Below, in pieces: positions 28,301 through 40,860 of a stretch of DNA of 64,000 nt; position 1 is the first letter of the stretch; every line of letters starts with the position of its first letter. This DNA comes from Mugil cephalus (Eukaryota > Chordata > Actinopteri > Mugiliformes > Mugilidae): contig NC_061789.1 of NCBI RefSeq assembly GCF_022458985.1, forward strand, positions 18,456,357 to 18,520,356, written 5' to 3'. The position numbers were made by a program, and so were the translations under genes. The notes below the pieces were generated by a model. It searched no databases. It saw only the letters and a list, made by a program, of their open reading frames with translations, and was not told where the DNA came from.

Positions 28301-31300
28301 GTCTCTGTTGCAGTTGCTACTTCTTTCCTGTTTTAGGTTTTCTATATAGGTGCATGGAAGGGAGGGGGGGTCGACATTTAACATTTAATGTCATTTAAAC
28401 TATAAGAGCTATTGGTTATCCCACGTTTTTCTCTCCAAAAATAGTAATCACACAGTTCAGTGACACCAAATCTGATTTAAAAGTCAAAATATTAATAGAA
28501 AAATAAGCGCAAACAAAAACACATGCACCCCTCACACTGTTAAACGGCCACAAGATATGCTTCAAGATACCGATTCATACAGGAGATGCAACAGATTTTG
28601 TTTCCTGATCAGAAAAAGTTAAGGTCATTTGGTGTTTGTGGCAACTTACAACTATTGGCTTGTGATTTGTGTTTGCACAAGAAATCTCTATAACCTCTTC
28701 TTTTTATCAACGTATATTAAGTCTTACATATATTTCCTTGCCTCTGTGCTGTAACAGTGACATCTGCTGCTGACTCCTAATTGGATTTAGAAGCCTTCCT
28801 ATCTTGTCCTTTAGGGTCTTAAGATAGGGTAATAAGATATCATTTGTTTCGTTGTCTGACTGGGGTACTCTGGATGACTTTGAACATATCGTTAGCCTAA
28901 TAGCATAACTGCCTAAGTAATATTTGAAAGTTTTTGGAATATATATATATATTTCATTCCTAATCTTTGTTTATAAAATGTAATATTTATTTGTGTGTTT
29001 GTGTGCAGACTGTCCTCAGCGGTAGCAGAACACAGGCGGTCCGTGCGTCCATCCCGTCGGACTCAGGGCTCCAGAAACCCTCTGAGGGCTCTGGCCGCCA
29101 GGGAGGACATCAGGCAGGACTACATGGGGGAGAGGGTCAGCACATCTGCTGATGAGAGGGTCCAAACTGAGATCAGTGAGTTCATTTTGTTCCATTGTCT
29201 TATTCTTTTTTCTTCTTCTTTGCTCTTCATCTTGTATTCTCCTCCCCACAGAGTCTAAGAACTCCTCCAGGTCAGACGACGTCGTTTCTTCCTCCGATGC
29301 AGAGACAAACAGGTCTCACCCTCCCTTCAGCAGCCTGATGCTCATCCACATCAAAGGTCAACAGTCTGGCTCATGTGCGTGGTGAAGTGTTTGCGTTCCG
29401 GTGTTTGTGCTGACTGTCAGTTGTGATGACAGGTAGGCAGCATGTCCAGGTGCGCCTGGTGGAGCCCTCAGTGCGGTCGCTGAACAGCGGAGACTGCTTC
29501 CTGCTGGTCACTGCCGAGCACTGCATCCTGTGGAGTGGAGAGTTCGCAAATGAACAGGAAAAAGCCAAGGTACCAGTGAGCGTAAAAACAGTTCGTAGTT
29601 TGAAATAGGAAACGATTTAAATGTTAAATGCTGCAGACTAGCTCTGAAGAGATTTACAATGGAAATACATTGTCAGTGTTACACAATATTATTTTAGATT
29701 GTGCCACCTGATTCATAATAGCAGTTTTAGCTGTGATGTTACACTGCCGTTCGGATAATGGCTCACGCAGTATTTTAATCAGGTGCACTGAACTCTATGT
29801 TTGTGTAGTGATAAAGACCCACACGTATGAGGCGTGACTGCTCTACACAAAAGCACAGCAGTGCTATCAAAGCCTCCTCTAACAGCTGCTGTCAAAGTAG
29901 AATATATGACTAAATATGATGAAAAGGTGTTTGAAGCAGTGGTAGGAGTTCCTAAACAGGGCACAGAAAGGAATTAGAAATCCAGGGTTTGTTTTTCAGG
30001 CCATGGAGCTGGCAACGTTCATCCAGAGGCAGAAGGATCTTGGCTGCGTGGCCTCCCAGGTCGTCCACCTGGAGGAGGGGCTGAACTCGGACAGTGGCGT
30101 GGCTGCGGACTTCTGGAGTCTTCTGGGAGGACGAGCACAGTACAGGGGTGAGAGGTCATGATGGGAATCTACTAAGTTGTGATCATGTTGTACAGTTTAG
30201 TTAAACACGAGCAGCGGATAGAGCATCCACGACATTATGACTTCTTTATATGGTGTAGGTCTCCCTTGTGCCTACAAAACTGTTGTGACTCATTAGAGAA
30301 TGAACATGGGGCTTCTGGGGGTGTCCTGTGGTGTCTGGGAACATAATGTTGTCAGTGGGGGCCTTTGGGCCCTGTGGGTTGAAGAGAGCATCATATTTTG
30401 TCACTCTCTCCATACAGGAGCTGGTGCATCGGAGGAGGATGAGCTCTACGAGCACGGCGTGGTGGAGTCCAACTGTGTGTACAGACTGGTGGAGAACAGA
30501 CTGGTGCCCCATGAGCAGGCCTGGGCCTCCATCCCCAGCACCTCCCTGCTGGGCTCCTCTGAGGTCTTAGTTGTCTCTTTTCTTTTCCTCAAGTGTGTAT
30601 GTCACACATATTGCAGAACAAACATCAGCAAGATGTTAATAGCTGCTCTAGTCTCGTCTCAGTTTTAACTTTATGTGTGTGTGTGTCCAGGCCCTGGTGT
30701 TTGATTTCGGCAGCGAGGTCTATCTGTGGCACGGACGGGATGTTTCCCCCGGGAGGAGAAACGTTGCTCTCCAGCTGACTAACCAAGTGTGGGTTGGACC
30801 TTATGACTACAGCAACTGTCGAGTCAACCCACTGGATCCTGCTCAGTGTAACCCCAGCATTAAGCTGTAAGTCCACATGGCAGGCAGTGAAAAAAATAAT
30901 AGCAGATACTATACATTATATTATTCCACGTAATATAAATAGTAGAGTAACTACTCGACACATGAACTGAGCTTTACATTAAACACAATAAAATCTAATC
31001 AGTGGCTTTCAGCAACACCGCTGCAATCAACAATAAAGTCACTGAGCATGCAGCAGTACCCTTGCAACCAGTGTAGGTCTTTAGTGTACGCTGAAGAGAA
31101 GCAAGCAGACAGAAGTGTGTCTATGTGACATTCAAACCACACACTGACATGCTGCAGCTGGCAAAAGGCAGCTGTTAAAAACGCAAACAAGTAGAGCGTA
31201 AGCGTGTGAGGACATTTTTTGGTGTCATATAAAGTATTACATAGCAGAGAGTACGTGGAGACCCCGAGCACTGAGTGTGATTATCAAACCAGAATCATTC

Positions 31301-34300
31301 ATTTGCTACCAGTTTACAGTTAATTTGCTGTAGGGACTTTCTCCAAAAACAGAGCTTATCTGTGAGAACCAATCTTGTGTGGACCTGTCTAGGTCTAAAA
31401 CAAGAGTACTAACTTCAGCAGTTTAGTGAAGTCTAGGTTTATACTGGACTCCATGTATTGTACCTGTTTCAGATACAGTTTGTCAAATGGCTGTCTTCAC
31501 TCTCACACTGGTTTCAGGTGTGGAGAGGGCCGTCCCGGCTGGGCTGTGTTCGGCGTCCTCTCTCAGCATAGCGAGACGGCTCTGTTCAGGGAGAAGTTCC
31601 TGGACTGGATGGGCAGGAGTGAGGACAAGGAGGAAGCTGTCCCAGTGCAGATTGAGACCCAGGTGCAGCACGAATAAGCAGAACTTAAGCTCACCGCTGC
31701 TATTGTTACCCTAAATATTACAAACTGACGACAAACGGATGACAATTTAAATTTTTCTGCTGTTGTTCTGTGCAGTCCATCCCAACTCAGTCGTCCCAGC
31801 CCGTTTCCCCATCGTCTGACCCCCTGAGTCCCTGCGATGCCAAATCTCTAGTGTCAGGTCAGTCGTTGGATGGGGACGCTTCGGTCCGTACCGTTTTGGC
31901 CGGGGTCGATGTCAAGAGAGGCCACGGTGTCATCACGCTGGAGGAAGGGCGTCAGATGGAGCTGAAAACTGTAACAGTGGACACCTGGCACGTCCAGGAG
32001 TTTGACGACAGTGAGATCCCAGTGGAGAGCACGGGACAGCTCCACGAAGGAGACTCCTATGTCATCCGCTGGACGTACAGCATGCACACCGCTGGTCAGT
32101 GACCTTGGATCTGGATTTTTGCCAGAATAGATTATAAAATAAAATCTATAGCGATGTTGATTCTTCTTCCAGTTTGATAATGATCCACTCTTTCTCTGCT
32201 GCAGGAAACACAAAGAGCTCAGATGAGCGCGGCAGTGGGGACGCATCGCAAGAGAACACCGCCTTCTTCTTGTGGCGAGGCCGGCACTCCAGCGTCAGTG
32301 GACGGGACACAGCAGCCTTCCTGTCCATTGGTATGAACAACCATGAAGAGTCACAGGTAAGCTTATCGCTTATCAGGATAGACCACATACTTTAAATGGA
32401 ACATAAAATACTGAAAGATGTTTTGTTCCTGCATCTTAGCGAGCATCTGGATGCATCATCCAGGAAATAAGCATAAACCATTCTGATTTTAATACTTTTA
32501 TTGCACAAAGCTCCATTGTGAGATTTTAACTTGGCTCCATGAAGGATGTTGTCGTTTACATCTCTTGTGTTTGCTGTTTCTGAAGGTGGTCGTACCTCAG
32601 GGAAAGGAGCCCCCCTGTTTCCTGCAGCTTTTCCAGGGAGGTCTGGTCATTCACAAGGGAAAAAGAGATGAAGCGTCTTCTACTGCAGGTACGGTGAAAT
32701 CAGTTTGATCTCTGCACTTTCCTTTTCTATTTTTCCATTTGTTAAATACATTTCTTCTTTGTGTTTTTCTAAGCAGGCTGGCGTCTGTTCTGTGTACGAG
32801 GTGAGCTCCCAGAGGAGGGGCTGCTGTTAGAGGTGGACTGCTGCTGTCCAAGTCTGAGGTCGCGGGGCTCTGTTGTTCTGCTGAATAGCCAGCAGGGGGT
32901 GCTGTATCTCTGGACTGGTTGTAAAGCCCACAGCAGCACCAGAGAAGTGAGCAAGAGGGTGGTGGAGCGCCTCACTCAAATGTGAGTCACATATTCTAGC
33001 GCGACTGTAGCATCATTCCTCTGCTAGCTTGTTCATTCGAATTTTTTTTTTTGCAGGTGTCCACCAGAGCTGAGTCTCAGCAGCAGCAGCCCTGTGAAGG
33101 TGCAGGTCGTGGAGGAAGGTTCAGAGCCTGCGGACTTCTGGACTGCACTGGGACAGATGGACAGGAAGGCCTATGACTGCATGCTGCAAGGTGCAGCACG
33201 GCCCACACTCTGGTTTGGTTCCTCAGCGCTGTAAGTCCTTAAATCAACAAGCTGCTTGTCTTCCTTCTGACAGATCCAGGGAAGTATAACTTCACACCTC
33301 GCCTCTTCCACCTGAGTGCCTCCTCTGGGACTTTTAAGGCCAAGGAGCTCCAGAGCCCAACACGGCTGCCAGGGCTCGTGATGGCGATGCCCTTCGTCCA
33401 GGAGAGTCTGTACTCTGCACCACAACCAGGTGAAAGCAAACACAACACTTTCCTCTTGTCCTCGTAACCAGCCTCATATAAAATCTGTGGTTCAGCTTCT
33501 CATTGTCCCTCTCTTCCAGAAAAAAATGCTACTAAAGCTAATTAATATCTAATTGAAGGTTCATTATCTGCCTGGAAAATAGTTCACTCTTATCTACATC
33601 TAAAACTTTTTTGCTGAATCCTTTTTTTTTTTATCTTAAACCAAAACATCCCACTGGGACTCTGACGTCAAACATAATCTCATCTAATTCAAATTTTTCG
33701 TCCAATTACCCCCTCTTCGTCATTCGCCTCCCAGCCTTGTTCCTGCTCGACAACCGCCTGGAGGTCTACTTGTGGCAGAGGGGACAGCCGGAGCCGACAG
33801 AGAGCTCAGACTCAACGTGGAGCCTCTGGCATAATGAGAGAAAGTGCGCCATGCAGACTGCGCTGCAGTACTGCAAAGGTGGGGGGGAGATGATCATGAA
33901 GGATGTTTTGGGAAATGATGTGAAGTTAGGTGATGAGTTTGTGCTGTTTTGCTCTGAATCCCAGAGATGAACCAGAGAAGGCCGCCGCAGGCCTACCTCA
34001 TCTTTGAGGGGTTGGAGCCTCTCACCTTCACTAATGTTTTCCCCCGCTGGGAGAAAAGCCTGGAACCACGACCACAGGTACAAACACGCGATCTGCTCCT
34101 CATCTAGAAATGATTATTAACATCCTGGAAAGATCCTCAGAGATCATTTTCATAGGCTCATAGTTATTTATCTGTCCTGAAATCACCTTCAACTTTTAGG
34201 GTAAGAGGTGGCAGTTTTCTTTTAATTTAACTTTACCTCTAAGATTTTAGATTAAAACTGCCATCTTAAAAAAAACAACAAAAAAACAGTTCATCCCACT

Positions 34301-34949
34301 GAAATGTCTGTCTGACATCTTTGAGTTTTAATAAAATTGCTTTTAGCACTTACTTTTTGTAAACACCAAATATCAGTAAAGTGTCCATTAACATGTCAGC
34401 TTGTCATTAATGGTGGAAACAAATGCCTCAAATTGCTGAACACTGTAAAAATCAACAATGTACTCGTCCAATCTCTCTCCCTCTCTGATGTGTGTGTCAG
34501 GGTGATGAAGGATGCGTGAAGCTGACCTTGGTGCAGGACGCCCTGGCCCAGCTCATGAAGACCCAGTACCCTCTGGAAGAGCTGCTGCAGAGCCCCTTAC
34601 CTGAAGGAGTGGACCCCCAGCACCTGGAGGTCTACCTGTCTGACCAGGACTTCCAGGTGAGGAGCGCCAGTAGGCGGTGCAGTGAAGTCTTTTAGCCAGC
34701 AGGCTGCGGTATTCACCAGAATTTATAGATGAAAATGCAGTCAACCCTCACAAATCTATGATCTAATGAAAAGAAGTCGTTTTGTCAAAACTTCCAATTT
34801 TAACGTCTGCATTGTTTCTTGTATGAATAAATCACCATAATCCTATAATTCTGTTTCAGACTATTTTGGAAATGAAGAGAGATGAATATGCCTCCCTCCC
34901 GAGCTGGAAGCAAATTGATCTGAAGAAAAGCAAAGGGCTGTTGGGTTAG
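19370..34949 (+). CDS. svil: Supervillin paralogue (actin- and myosin-linked membrane scaffold), complete
   Basis: Thirty-three coding exons: 19370-19629, 20464-20622, 20753-20929, 21409-21443, 22235-22296, 23202-23347, 23851-24082, 24443-24969, 25092-25197, 26197-26223, 26331-26393, 27268-27336, 27423-27522, 27614-27697, 27774-27806, 27896-28067, 29009-29175, 29252-29356, 29433-29569, 30000-30147, 30418-30563, 30691-30866, 31518-31662, 31776-32094, 32205-32356, 32586-32688, 32777-32981, 33057-33190, 33274-33429, 33735-33878, 33965-34077, 34501-34656, 34860-34949. Sum 4848 nt, 1615 aa, every junction in phase. The N-terminus has the supervillin signature [20 protein letters not shown]. Three (R/Y)xTQPIT modules follow by residue 355. 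A low-complexity linker comes next. [15 protein letters not shown] (about 752-766) opens the conserved half, with five gelsolin-like repeats to about 1535 and a villin headpiece to the end. Mammalian supervillin binds F-actin and myosin II at membranes. The protein is shorter than human (about 1790 aa in the common form) and starts at the equivalent of human residue ~95. Which fish paralogue (svila, svilb or svilc) is not decidable here. Confidence 0.94.
22235..22570 (+). promoter_or_regulatory. CpG-rich intronic segment with a YY1-like motif, possible internal promoter
   Basis: The exon 22235-22296 and the first 270 bases of the following intron are markedly CpG-rich compared with neighbouring introns. 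CAAGATGGCGCG near 22360-22372 fits the YY1 core (AAnATGGCG), often found just downstream of TATA-less starts. An internal start here could give a shorter supervillin isoform. This is inference from composition and one motif. Confidence 0.25.
26477..26503. repeat. (CA)n microsatellite in a supervillin intron
   Basis: About 13 uninterrupted CA units just after the exon ending at 26393. A typical fish dinucleotide repeat. Confidence 0.95.
32889..32904 (+). promoter_or_regulatory. CTCF-like motif inside a supervillin coding exon
   Basis: CCAGCAGGGGGTGCTG lies within the exon 32777-32981 and differs by one base from the common CTCF core CCASYAGGGGGCRCT. The same bases encode SQQGVL, so the match may be coincidence. 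Confidence 0.3.
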
Positions 34950-35320
34950 ACATCAAGAGGAGGCCGACTGATGCTCCACTGGTGGGAACTTCCTCCTGTG
35001 CTGAGGGAGCGAGATGGCATGGAGGATATTAGCACCGTGTGGCTGCACAAAAAGACTGCTCACGACGTAATAAAAAGAAGAAGAAAAAGAATCACTTTTA
35101 TTTATGTCAGATTAGTACGAGTGTGTGGACTTTTTAATGGACATGGATTTCTCTGTAGCTACCGTTCGGTTCAGAGCAACAACAACGAGACATTTTCCTA
35201 TGAAATGTAATTTTATCTGTACAAATCAGCAAAAGAGAAAAAAAATTGTATGAAGGAGTAAAGGAGCAACATCAGTGACAAATTGTGGGAAAGCAAAGGA
35301 GGTAAATGCTAATAAACAAT
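34950..35320 (+). other. 3' UTR of the supervillin gene with poly(A) signals
   Basis: The stop TAG is at 34947-34949. AATAAA occurs at 35069-35074 and 35311-35316; either could end the transcript. Confidence 0.5.
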
Positions 35321-36020
35321 GTTAACATACAAAAAACGACAAACAACTTTCCAAATGTCTCCTCCTTGATCAGTGTCTTTCCAACAACACTCTGTGGGTT
35401 AAAGGTGATCAACTGAACAACGAAATACGCTGCTTTTCTTCATGATTGTCATAAAATTCCTAAAACAAGTGACAGCAGAAGCTACGATGTGTAATCTACA
35501 ATCATGCGATGTGTTCATTTCTCCGGCAGCCTTGTGCGAACAAAGCTCCTGTGCCGTGTGTAGCCGAGGCCGGTGTGTTCATTGTGGCTGTGGGTAATTT
35601 CTTATTAGGGCTCCTTGGAGATTCACTATTAGCTATGCATGAAGGAACAGGTAGACATGCTCCAGTAACATCCCTCTGGCCCAAAACAACACGCTAATTC
35701 TGTTTCACCTCAATCAACACGCTGCCAAAAGCATCCTCACAACACCGTGACACACAAATACATACTTTCTCTCAATAAAGTGTGTAATCCAATTTTTCCT
35801 GGAAGGAGAAATCATCTGTTTTGCACTTGTAGCAATCATCTGGTGCTGATTTAGCTGGTATTTAACTGTCTCGTTCTACTTTGATATTTTAGTGTTTTCC
35901 TTATTTCTAGTAACAGATTCATTCTTTTATTTATATCTGTGTTTCCTGACTCCCTGTCTAGCTCTGACTCGACATCGGCATGATAAAATGCTGGCAATGA
36001 TGTAGATGTAAGGTGTAATA
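35321..36020. other. Convergent intergenic gap between supervillin and tmem98
   Basis: No gene recognised. The two genes point toward each other with roughly 700 bases between their predicted poly(A) sites. Confidence 0.5.
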
Positions 36021-36021
36021 T

Positions 36022-37060
36022 TTTATTAGCATGCTAATTAGCACTAAATCCCAAGTACAGCTGCTGGGAGTGATACTAGATTTGCAGGAATGCAGTGAGA
36101 CACCAAGACACTGAATGGGAAAACAAATTGCTTGTCAAGGTAAATACAAATATCTGCACTTGATTGGATGCCAATCCGAGCGGTCGTGACACATGTAAGC
36201 CTAATGGAGGTGGCGGGTGTTTGAGATTCATCCTCCGGGAGCCAAGGATGTCCGTACAAAACTTTGTACCACCCTATCTTGGCTTCTTTGATCTAGCTGG
36301 TGAACTCTTAAATCCAACATCTCTGAAGCTGATAGCATGACTACAAACGCTGAGAGATTTTCCACCGTATCCCTTAAATGGAAATCACTCATCTGGGGGG
36401 GAAAAATGGTAAAACCACAGCTGCTGGTTTCTGGAAACTCTTAAGAGCTGTGATTTCTAACAGCGTAAGAGTACCTGAGGGATGTATTTTTTTTTCAACG
36501 ACAAGTCAGGATGACCCCCGAAATTGTAAATAAGTAAGTCTTCCTTTGGTCCACATAGTCGGAGCCCCTTTAGGTTCACTGGCTGATGGCTGTTATTTTC
36601 CTCAGAATGGATTAGCTGACTAAGCCTCCATGTGACTGTGCAGTGCTGTTAGACTGGATTTAAGATCACCGCTGGGTGATGGCTGCTCCAAAAGACATTT
36701 TGAAAGACATTTCACTCTAAAAAGATCTGCTATGGGGTTACATACAAAAAAAAACAACAAAAAACACAAATAACAACACAGACGTATGTATGTGAATGTG
36801 AGATCTCTACTATATTTAAATGCAAGGCCATTTCCAGAAGTCCTTGGTGCAAATATTTTTTTGTGAGATGTGAAAATAGGGTAAATTGACACATCCTTGC
36901 ATCTTCCGACACAGTCTGTCTGCTGCTCAGAAGTGTCCTTACTAGGTTAGAATAGAACGACGGGTTTGTGACGTACTTTTCTGCAGGAAATGTTGGTATA
37001 AGCTGACAACAGAACCTTTAAGAGAGACCGCCGAAGGATATAAATGACGCCCTGTGTGCT
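36022..37060 (-). other. 3' UTR of tmem98
   Basis: Left of the tmem98 stop (complement of 37061-37063). The only plausible signal on the - strand is AATAAA (complement of 36022-36027), giving a UTR of about 1 kb. Confidence 0.4.
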
Positions 37061-38987
37061 TCAGATGGCCTGTTCTCTCTGAGCGTCGGCTCCAAGTATG
37101 TTCCGTTCTGGTTCAGAGGCCAGCGCTGCCTCACGTAGGACCACCATGTGATCTTCAGCTGCGTGGAGCGACTGGTCGATCCAGTCCATACTGCCGGACA
37201 TGTGACAGGCGTTGCGGGTGACCAGCACCAGATGGCTGACTGAAAGGAGGAGAGCCGTGGCTCTGGGGAAAGATTGGGGGAAAAGGGGTTTTGATTAACT
37301 AGCTTTTTTCCCTGCTACTGCATGAAAAGCCTTCTTTTCAACTTAAAGAGTTGGCTGAGCAGGCGTGGAAGTTGCAACATAGGGATTGCATGTTTCAGCT
37401 TATATAAATAAATAAAAGAACATCAAGGTTTTCCTGGCAGAATCGTTTTTATGTCATTTACCTGGCGTCCAGGAGGATTGGGTCCAGAGGAGGATACATG
37501 GATCTGACTACGTCGTCCACCCTGTGAGGCCGATGAGGAAGAAACTGGTCAGCCTGTGTCTTAAATAAGACCATTTGTGACTTGTGATGAGTTGAACATG
37601 TTGTGTTACCTTGGGCTGATTCGTTTGGCCACAGTGATGATGTCGCTCAGACTGGCTGGTGCTTTGACTTTTGCCCCTGAGCCCATCGTCATGGCAACCA
37701 GCTTTTCGGTCAAAGTGTGGCAGATCTGTTTGTATCAGAGAAATGACACACAAAAATGTAAACTTCTGTATTGTTGCTGTTTTTTTTTTTTTTACCTGAG
37801 TACCTGATCCTTAACAACAGATAAGAATTTGCAGTGAGTGCATGCCAACTTCTCTAGTCTGTTCTTTAGACAACATTCAGAGGGTAAGAAAATAAGCCTG
37901 AAACCAGAAAAGTGAGGGGACATGTCTCCTCATCTGCAGCCTGAATTACAGCCCCGCAGTCAATTACCGAAAGAGAGATTCAAACTAGACTGAAGCAGTA
38001 AGAAAAGTGACTCTGTTACCTTCAAGATGGAGATGCAGTGAGACACTAAACCACTGTTGGAGAGAAATTTAAAGTTGCGATCAATGGCGAAACACAGAAG
38101 AAGGAATCGATATTCTAAACCTGTAATTCCGCAGTGCAATGAATAAAACATACGAGGCGTCCTCAATCCAGTCCTCATTCTCCAAGATGGCTTCAATGTG
38201 CGGGTTGGTAATGACCACATCATCTAGCTCCAGCTCTGACGGCTCGCTCTGAGTCTCCATGGCTCCGATCAGATCCACTGTGGGTCTACGAAAAGGCAGG
38301 GAAACAAATTACAATCGATATTCGAGGCCACTTTGCAAACAAATGACTTAGAACTCTCATCAACATGTATCAGTGAATTTGAGAACTTCATGCAAATGCA
38401 AAGACATAGATTGTAACATTTATAACAAAGATGTTCCATTAGGGCTGAAAACAGGTCTTCTCACTTTTTTCACACAGTCTATTTACTTTTTCAAAGTAAA
38501 TAACAAATTTCTACTTTTTTTAAGGTGTGGATTATGATGATGTAACATACTTCATTGATAACATGTTTTAGTTATTTGTGTATTTTTGAAATATTTACAG
38601 GGTAGATGTATCAAAAAACCATTGAGCTGCAGGGTAGTTATCTCTTAATGATTGCCACACTATTAAACCCGTGTTATAAGAGCGCCACGATCAGCATCAC
38701 TGCACTTTTTTCTTTTAAATTTCAAGTATTAAAACACAGACAGAGATTTATTAAACTGAGGGGTTTAGTAACATTTAAAATGCGTGAGTTTCTCTGAAGT
38801 AAACCCGTATAACATTTCGTACAGACAGAAACTCTTCTTAGCACTGATTTACTGACTTGGAGTCAAAGTGGTGCAGCAGGTCATGGGGGTGGCAGTAGCG
38901 GTGTCGGCACACAACCACCAGGGCAACGAAGGAGGCCAGGAAAATGGTGGCCAGCACCCCGATAGCCACGATCACCACCGTCTCCAT
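37061..38987 (-). CDS. tmem98: Transmembrane protein 98, complete
   Basis: Six coding exons on the - strand, in transcript order: 38987-38857, 38285-38154, 38053-38020, 37725-37610, 37521-37462, 37262-37061. Sum 675 nt, 224 aa (mammalian TMEM98 is 226 aa). The protein begins METVVIVAIGVLATIFLASF, a single N-terminal membrane span, followed by VVVCRHRYCHPHDLLHHFDS. The remainder is the conserved soluble domain with landmarks ENEDWIEDAS, GLVSHCISILK, HTLTEKLVAMTMGSGAKVK, SPRVDDVVRSMYPPLDPILL and SMDWIDQSLHAAEDHM, ending in REQAI. An in-frame ATG lies 17 codons upstream (39038), but family members start at METVV. In mammals the protein is an ER/plasma-membrane and secreted-vesicle protein that restrains the myelin regulator MYRF and is linked to eye size. 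All junctions close in frame. Confidence 0.96.
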
Positions 38988-39014
38988 GGCGACCTTGGGT
39001 CCCACGGCGGCTTT
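38988..39014 (-). other. 5' UTR part of tmem98 coding exon 1
   Basis: On the - strand a pyrimidine-rich stretch (TGTTTCTCTCCCGACGAG) ends at an AG (complement of 39015-39016), the likely acceptor joining the non-coding first exon to the ATG exon. The acceptor is moderate, so exon 1 might instead extend further. Confidence 0.4.
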
Positions 39015-40196
39015 CTCGTCGGGAGAGAAACAGTCCAATCAGGATCGGCTGATTGTCTTGGCTCAATTACAGACAGGCGCTCATCTGTTGAGGAGAGAAT
39101 AATTGGTAGTTTCAGCGAGATTGGATGTGACCGGAGAAGATCGCCACACTTCACTATGTTCCTGGCGGAAATCAAGTTTTTGTCGAAGCACAAAGCACCT
39201 TTGACCCAGCCGAGAGGAGAACACCATCAGCTTTGTGTGTTTCTAAATGCGGCACGCCTACAACGCACACATTAAACCGATCTTTATCTAAGTACTTGAA
39301 GTGCGCTTGCCTTGTGGTTTGCAGCTCGAGCAGCATTGGAGAACAAAGACTCACTGCTGCAATGGTGCAACAACAAAACAGCAAATATAGTAATAAAAAT
39401 CACGACTTAAAATACAGACAAATCCTGACTCGCTTTGGTTGGCAGATTCGACATACATCTAAACCGAACGTTTAAACCTCGACAAATGAAGTATTTGTAG
39501 ATTATCTTTAATTTTGGTGACATTTAGCTTGTCTCTCAAAGTGTGAAGTAACCCTCCCTCTGCCCAGTCTGGTCACTCATTAATCCGTCCTGCCACACCT
39601 CTACACTGCATGTTTGTGTGTGCAAACTCTCTGCTAAGAAGCTGTTCCTAGATACCAAGACAGCTCTTTAGGTAGTGCGTAACAGATTTTTAGTTAGGTT
39701 TGACACTTACAGAGCAGTGCTAAAGTTTTGTGTGCGGTTCTTCCGCAGGGTCGACAAACGTTCAAACATTACAAACCTGCATATTTGCCCGGATGATTAT
39801 GTGAGGTTCTGCCATGGAATGCTGTAATTCTTTAATCAGATTAATTTGTATTACACTTGCCGTATGGTACAGGGCTTTCTCCGACTGCTTTCCCTTTCAC
39901 AGGCCCTTGGTTTCTTAAAATAGGTGGTATTTGAGGGCACATTCCTTGCTGCCATCACTGATAATTTAGAGCAACTAAAGAACTTTCTACATACAGAGCT
40001 CAATATGATGTTTATTGATAATTTATTAATAATTAAGATTTGTTAACCTTTTCCTGGAATGTAGTTCTATGCTGCAACTTTTACAGAAAAATATAAATAT
40101 TTCCATCAATCCTGCCAAATTCATGTACACAAACATAAAATACAAATTATTTAAAAAAAAAAAATATTAAAAACATTAGAATACACAAACATATTC

Positions 40197-40198
<2 letters not shown>

Positions 40199-40234
<36 letters not shown>

Positions 40235-40469
40235 ATAGAGTGAGCAGGTCATTTAAAAACATTTTTTTTATACATTTAAGATCAACTGTATGCAGCCGCT
40301 CCACCAACCAGGCCAGTGCAGACACAGCAGAGAGGAAGAAAGGAAAATAGTTTGCCCCTAAACTTTTAGTGATTCTATGATCTTCACACTTTGTGGAAAT
40401 GGTAACAAGTGCAGCTACAAAGAGTATTGAATCTAAACCTATACCCAAAATGACCAACATCGAGAACAC
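40199..40469 (-). mobile_element. Poly(A)-tailed insert (retrocopy or retroelement) in tmem98 intron 1
   Basis: On the - strand a run of 32 A (plus-strand T run 40199-40230) follows directly after a sequence with a long open frame (40469 leftward). The encoded segment is strongly hydrophobic (MLVILGIGLDSILFVAALVT, then FFLSAVSALAWLVERLH) and runs into the tail as lysines. A pure A tail attached to a coding-like stretch without an intron suggests reverse transcription of an mRNA or a retroelement end. I do not recognise the family. The 5' limit is unknown. Confidence 0.35.
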
Positions 40470-40676
40470 ATATTAAATAAAAGCCTCCACATAGTTATCA
40501 GGCTTCCACAACTCTTGCCCATTTTGATGCATTTCACAAACACGCGTCGACTATTTAAACGTCTCAAAGTTGAAGAAAAAAAGGCTTTGCAAACGCTTCC
40601 AAAGTTAGTTTTTTAAGAATAGACACTCTTGACTTGAAATGAGCCAACAAACTCCCGTTTTCTTCCTGTGACTTAC

Positions 40677-40860
40677 CTTTACATTTTGCCCTTTTATTCC
40701 TGTAAGGAGTCTTAACAGTTTTCACTGCGCCACCAGGAGCGCGGAGACGGCGCCGACATCTCCAAAAAACCTGGGGCGTGAACGCGCAGCCCATTAACAG
40801 CGACCTGAGGGCAGAGCGGAAGCTGTCGGTGAGCGCGCCTCACAGCGTCGCTTCAACTGC
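40677..40860 (-). other. Non-coding first exon of tmem98
   Basis: On the - strand the sequence GTAAAG followed by GTAAGTCAC gives a near-consensus donor (complement of 40671-40676; exon ends at 40677). It lies at the edge of the CpG-rich block, as expected for a first exon. The start point is estimated. Confidence 0.5.

Noticed and set aside
38868..39275. 135-codon + strand frame opposite tmem98
   Set aside because: It is antisense to the tmem98 ATG exon and its 5' UTR. The tmem98 product is unmistakable, and the + strand frame has no recognisable domain.
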